Of a stretch of DNA of 35,169 bases, positions 31,578 to 35,169 are shown in pieces. Positions within the stretch are counted from its first letter, which is position 1; each line of letters begins with the position of its first letter. Below the pieces are notes generated by a model. That model made no database searches. It saw nothing but the letters and a program-made list of their open reading frames with translations, and was not told the origin of the DNA. Origin of the DNA: Bdellovibrionales bacterium. Its GTDB lineage: Bacteria > Bdellovibrionota > Bdellovibrionia > Bdellovibrionales > UBA1609. The DNA lies in contig JADZEO010000175.1 of the NCBI GenBank assembly GCA_020850475.1, positions 1 to 35,169 of the forward strand. The letters run 5' to 3'. A program made the position numbers and the translations under genes.

Positions 31578-32168
31578 GTGAATACAGAAGCCAATCGAAT
31601 TAGAGTTGGGCATGTCTTAGAAGCAGTCGCGGAACAAACCAGAAGCAGGCGAGCAATCGTGCTTACGGAAAGTGATTTGAAGTGCCAAGTATATTCGAAC
31701 CTAATTGCAGTGCCAGAGTTTGGCAGATTTCAAGACACTTTTGATCCCGAAGTGAGCGGCATCTCAGTTCATACAGAAACGAAGTTTTTTGATAGCCGAG
31801 GGCTGCTTCGGCAAGCTCCGGATTTAGTGATAACTAGTCCGTCACGTTTGAGTATAAAGACGCGCATCGATGGCGAAGCATTGCCTTCCAAGGGGTTTCA
31901 TTTTGATGGTTCAGCAATTCTTATTGAGCTCAAGTTTCTCAAAAAAGATGGGCGGCTCGCAGCGACAGATTTGGGGAAGATCGAGCAAGATATTTTAAAG
32001 GGTGAAACCCTGAATCGTCGTGGTGATCTAGATTTTCACCTATTTGTTGCTGTATTTGATCGATTTGTTCACGGACAAGAACCTGTTAACGACTTATTCC
32101 TACACCACAGGAACCAAGAAAATCTGACGTGCAGGTACTTTCCAGGTGGTCCATCGTTTCGCGCCTAA
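31578..32168 (+). CDS. Putative PD-(D/E)XK nuclease appended to DISARM
   Basis: A 196-residue protein. The order E31, P81-D82 (APDLVI), E117-x-K119 (ILIELKF) fits the PD-(D/E)XK nuclease core, with an acidic helix residue, the PD strand and the ExK strand. K134 in DLGKIEQDIL could complete the active site. It begins at GTG 31578, 36 bp after drmC, with GGGCGAG upstream, and is probably in the DISARM transcript. No standard DISARM component matches it. It could be an extra effector, or the remnant of a separate restriction gene. Confidence 0.5.
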   Translation: MNTEANRIRVGHVLEAVAEQTRSRRAIVLTESDLKCQVYSNLIAVPEFGRFQDTFDPEVSGISVHTETKFFDSRGLLRQAPDLVITSPSRLSIKTRIDGEALPSKGFHFDGSAILIELKFLKKDGRLAATDLGKIEQDILKGETLNRRGDLDFHLFVAVFDRFVHGQEPVNDLFLHHRNQENLTCRYFPGGPSFRA

Positions 32169-32294
32169 AGCAAATCTCGCCGGCACTTAGTCTGGGTCGC
32201 GACAGTCCTAGGTCAGGCCAGAAATGGAGTTGGAGCTGACAATCTGAGATTGGCTCAAGATCGTCCTAGAGAAAATCCAGTTTAGTTCCGATCT

Positions 32295-33386
32295 GTGTTT
32301 GTGGCGAATCAATTGAAAGATAAGCAGCTTAAGTTCTTATTTAGATCATACACGCCGCAGGTTAGGGCGGGATCTAGGTCAAATAACAGGTTTTCATTTC
32401 AAGAAGCTTGGAGTTTAGATCGCCTGCTTGATCAACACGGCAGTATGCAAGATTACCTGGCTGTCTTTGATTTTCATGAGGACTTCGTAATTTTTGAAGA
32501 TACGGTTGCCTTCAAGGCAGCTAGTTTCTTTCAGATCAAGACGAAAGATTCAGGTCAGTGGAGAATTTCAGATCTGACAAATAAGGGAAGGTCAAAGAAG
32601 TGCTTTCTCGACAAGTTGGCAGAGACCCGACACGCATTTCGTAAAATGCAGATGAGACTTTTTCTTGTTATAAATGGAACTGCTGAAATTGCTGTCAAGC
32701 CCGGTGCAAATTCATTTGAGTTTGGACTCCATCAGATAGAGTCCGCTGACCAAAAGAAAATAAGAGCTAAGATCGCAATCGGTAAAACGCCCGATAAGTG
32801 TTCTAAATTCTTTCAACAGACCTCGATTGTCTTGTCGACCCTTCCTCTTGATGAAAGCCAGCGTGAGACACAGCTAAAGGGTAAGTTAACAAATCTCATC
32901 ACAAAGCTGTTCCCCCAGCGGCCGTATCAAATTATTCCCATTTATGAATGCCTAAAGGTCGAAATTTCAAGGCGAAGTAAGTTCGAACTTGAGGTTAAAG
33001 ACATTGCGGCCTTAAGGGACAAGAAGGGAATATCAAAAGACCAATTCGCTCAATTCCTTTCTGTTGGTGTTGAGCGAACCGAGCAGTCTGACTGGGTAAA
33101 TATTCAGCAAAGACTTACGGCTGAGGGCGTTTCGTTGAAAACGGTTAAAGAATTGAGAGATGGATACAATGAGCTTCTAGTATTACGGACTAGCGGAAGT
33201 CCTGCACTTGAGAAAATTGCTTGCGATATCAACGAGCAAATTGCAATCGAGGAAGTGCGTCAAAGCAAACTGATAGACTTAATCGAGACCGTTCACAATA
33301 ATATTAAATCGAACGATTTTTTAGATGGTTACAAAGAAACTGTAATCAGGGCTTTGGTGGCACATGAATATCAGAAAAAAGGGTAA
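32295..33386 (+). CDS. DUF4297/Cap4-type nuclease, LmuA-like
   Basis: A 363-residue protein. The N-terminal ~200 residues match the DUF4297 dsDNA endonuclease of Cap4/LmuA: FSFQEAW (35-41), the catalytic aspartate D63 in HEDFVIFED, then Q80-x-K82 in FFQIKTK. The C-terminal ~160 residues are helical and could hold the partner-binding domain. Start is GTG 32295 or GTG 32301. The preceding 126-bp gap contains two GTCCTAG copies (32205 and 32263) and no clear promoter. It is followed after 38 bp by a Rad50-like ATPase. In Lamassu and other ABC-three-component systems such a nuclease is held inactive by the ATPase until phage DNA is sensed. Confidence 0.7.
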   Translation: MFVANQLKDKQLKFLFRSYTPQVRAGSRSNNRFSFQEAWSLDRLLDQHGSMQDYLAVFDFHEDFVIFEDTVAFKAASFFQIKTKDSGQWRISDLTNKGRSKKCFLDKLAETRHAFRKMQMRLFLVINGTAEIAVKPGANSFEFGLHQIESADQKKIRAKIAIGKTPDKCSKFFQQTSIVLSTLPLDESQRETQLKGKLTNLITKLFPQRPYQIIPIYECLKVEISRRSKFELEVKDIAALRDKKGISKDQFAQFLSVGVERTEQSDWVNIQQRLTAEGVSLKTVKELRDGYNELLVLRTSGSPALEKIACDINEQIAIEEVRQSKLIDLIETVHNNIKSNDFLDGYKETVIRALVAHEYQKKG

Positions 33387-33424
33387 CTATAAATTTCTGG
33401 TTAGGAACCTGAGAGAGAATCGGC

Positions 33425-35080
33425 ATGAAGAAGCTCATAATAAAAGAATTGCAACTTTGTTCTCTGAAGGAGAAGAAGGCAAAGTGTCTCCCTCTAGATC
33501 CAAAAAAAAATCTGATAATCGGAGGAAATGATACGGGCAAATCTTGCCTGATGAAGAGCATCTATCATGCATTTGGAGCTGATGTTAAATTCGAACCAGC
33601 ATGGGAATCCGCAGATGTTAAATCACTCGTGACGTTCACGGTTGATAATGGACAAACCTACTCGATTCTTAGAGACCAACGAACATTCAGCGTCTTCGAT
33701 TCTAATATGAACCACCTGAAGACGTTTACGTCCGTGACCAAGGGTCTCGGCCCATACCTAGCGGACATGTTCGATTTCAAATTGCGATTACCAACTAAAG
33801 GTAACTCTCAAGATGCTATGCCGACCCCTGCATTCATGTTTCTGCCGTTCTATATAGATCAAGATAAAGGTTGGAACCGAAGTTTTGATTCCTTCGAAAG
33901 GCTCCAGCAGTTCAGCGATTGGCGTACTCCTACAATTGAGTTTCACACAGGCATTAGGCCAAACGAGTATTACGCTACCAAGATTGAGATTAAAAGCAAG
34001 ATCATCAAAAGAGATGAGATACAGAGCGAGGTGAATGCAACGGATGCGATACTATTTAAGCATAGGGAGCGCTACAAAGATCTTCCGTTTGACATTGATT
34101 TTGATGCATTTAGAAAGGAAGTCGACGAGCTTCTCGTTCGAGCTGAGATTGTTAAGTCAGAAGAGGAGAAGTTTAGGTCAGATTTGCGCGAGCTTTATGA
34201 TGAGAAACATGTTGTTAGCCATCAGTTAAGTTCCGTATCAAAAGCTCTTCAGGTGGCCGAGAAAGATTTTAAGTTTACGGTCGAAAATCCTGACGAAGAA
34301 ATTGAATGCCCAATCTGTCATACGACGTTTGATAACCGTTTTGCCGATAGGATCGAAATTGCAAAAGACGTGAACGAATTTGATCAGCTATTGAATGAAC
34401 TTCAGCAAAGAGCTCTTCAAATTGAAGCGTCGATAAAAGATCTAAAAATCAAGACAGAGCCTTTGAAAAGTGAGTTGTTCCGCATAAACGCGATTCTCTC
34501 GGAGAAGAGAAAGACCATTGAGCTGCGCGATTTGATCAAAGCCGAGGGCCGACGAGAATTGATTGATGATCTAAAGGGCCAACGTGATCTGCTGCTTGGG
34601 AAGCTGAGAGATCTGCAGGCTGAAATAGATGCTTTGAGCGAGAAGCTTAAGTCGTATGAGAATAAGGATCAGAGGAATAGAGTTGTAAGCAGTTACTTTC
34701 TTGCGACTAAGAGATATTTAAACGACCTGGATGTTCATAATATTGCCGAAGAAAAGTTCAAAAAGGTCTCGAGCGTAATCGAGAAATCCGGGAGCGACAA
34801 GCCGAGGGCACTGCTTGCGTATTTCTTCGGAATTCTTGAGGCAATTAAGCAGCACTCCACGTTCATGCTTTGCCCGATAGTTGTTGATTCCCCTAACCAG
34901 CAGGCTCAAGACAAAACAAATATCAAAAACATCCTCGAAGTTATTCGAGATAAAGCCCCATCTGACTGTCAGGTAATTTTAGCTGTCGAGGGCTTGCACG
35001 GTGTAAAATTCAATTGGAATACGATTGAGCTAAAGACTAAATTGTACTTAGGCAGTAATTCTCGTACACGCGGGGCGTAA
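33425..35080 (+). CDS. Rad50/SMC-like ABC ATPase, LmuB-like
   Basis: A 551-residue ATPase. Walker A GGNDTGKS is at 33-40; a long coiled coil runs over ~185-290 and ~315-425; C295-P-I-C298 (CPICH) at its tip is a zinc-hook signature; Walker B is IVVDSPNQQ with D488 near the C-terminus. This head-coil-hook-coil-head plan fits SMC/Rad50 relatives such as LmuB and other ABC-three-component ATPases. At 551 residues it is shorter than a typical Rad50. ATG 33425 is preceded by GAGAGAATCGGC, a weak ribosome site. It likely senses DNA ends and releases the upstream nuclease. Confidence 0.75.
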   Translation: MKKLIIKELQLCSLKEKKAKCLPLDPKKNLIIGGNDTGKSCLMKSIYHAFGADVKFEPAWESADVKSLVTFTVDNGQTYSILRDQRTFSVFDSNMNHLKTFTSVTKGLGPYLADMFDFKLRLPTKGNSQDAMPTPAFMFLPFYIDQDKGWNRSFDSFERLQQFSDWRTPTIEFHTGIRPNEYYATKIEIKSKIIKRDEIQSEVNATDAILFKHRERYKDLPFDIDFDAFRKEVDELLVRAEIVKSEEEKFRSDLRELYDEKHVVSHQLSSVSKALQVAEKDFKFTVENPDEEIECPICHTTFDNRFADRIEIAKDVNEFDQLLNELQQRALQIEASIKDLKIKTEPLKSELFRINAILSEKRKTIELRDLIKAEGRRELIDDLKGQRDLLLGKLRDLQAEIDALSEKLKSYENKDQRNRVVSSYFLATKRYLNDLDVHNIAEEKFKKVSSVIEKSGSDKPRALLAYFFGILEAIKQHSTFMLCPIVVDSPNQQAQDKTNIKNILEVIRDKAPSDCQVILAVEGLHGVKFNWNTIELKTKLYLGSNSRTRGA

Positions 35081-35153
35081 AAGTGCACTTGCGCCCTCCT
35101 CGATGGAGCTGGAGAATTTCCAGCAGCATTAACCCAAAGGGGAGGGAACACAA

Positions 35154-35169
35154 ATGCAAGACGAGCTAA
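35154..35169 (+). CDS. Start of a further gene, cut by window end
   Basis: ATG at 35154 follows GGGGAGGG about 9 bases upstream, a strong ribosome site, and the five visible codons are open to the edge. It is a likely next gene of the defence island. Nothing can be said about its product. Confidence 0.4.

Noticed and set aside
32205-32269. GTCCTAG direct repeat before the DUF4297 gene
   Set aside because: Only two 7-base copies 58 bp apart with no linked promoter; not strong enough to call a site.

Overview
The window looks like part of a chromosome from a Bdellovibrio-like bacterium. This is an inference: the support is moderate GC content, a DUF4423/TIGR02147-like regulator with Gly-Gly-x-Asp-Pro repeats after an internal signal-peptide-like segment, and T4SS and small proteins of the kind seen in predatory Deltaproteobacteria-like genomes. 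No rRNA, tRNA or CRISPR array was seen. Most of the window reads as one end of an integrative conjugative element (ICE) carrying an anti-phage defence island.

Layout. (1) 1-1230 is the left border zone. It holds the tail of an IS30-like transposase, a 5'-truncated tyrosine recombinase that runs on directly from it, a convergent XRE regulator, and about 170 bp of helically phased short repeats. (2) 1234-2597 (minus) is a complete tyrosine integrase with an excisionase-like HTH protein. (3) 2607-2810 is a nested 111-bp inverted repeat, a candidate oriT. (4) 2811-4305 (minus) is a small DNA-processing cluster: a Replic_Relax-like protein, a ribbon-helix-helix-like protein and a glycine-rich lipoprotein. 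(5) 4443-5450 (minus) is a nucleotidyltransferase-fold/XRE pair resembling a toxin-antitoxin module, with a palindromic operator over its promoter. (6) 5547-12907 (minus) is a compact type IV secretion operon (VirB2, B3, B4, B5, B6, B9 and B10-like proteins plus a VirD4 coupling protein), mostly with overlapping starts and stops. (7) 13005-15167 (minus) is a group of control genes: a zinc ribbon, a PIN-domain protein, a sigma-region-4-like protein and a small unknown. (8) 15287-18099 (plus) is an operon of a possibly leaderless XRE regulator, a membrane-anchored DUF4423-like protein and an MFS transporter, ending at a good terminator.

(9) 18311-31541 (plus) is a complete class 1 DISARM system: HTH leader gene, drmD (SNF2 helicase), drmMI (adenine methylase), drmA (helicase), drmB (DUF1998) and drmC (PLD), with the core genes translationally coupled. 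It is followed by a PD-(D/E)XK-like protein and then by a DUF4297 (Cap4-type) nuclease with a Rad50-like ABC ATPase that has a CxxC hook. That last pair resembles the Lamassu/ABC-three-component group. The window ends at the start of another gene.

The genes make sense together as a self-transferring element: int/xis for excision, the small DNA-processing cluster and T4SS for transfer, XRE-type switches for control, and a stacked defence cargo. The least explained parts are the phased repeats, the large palindrome, the absence of a recognisable HUH relaxase, the GGxDP membrane regulator and the nuclease appended to DISARM.
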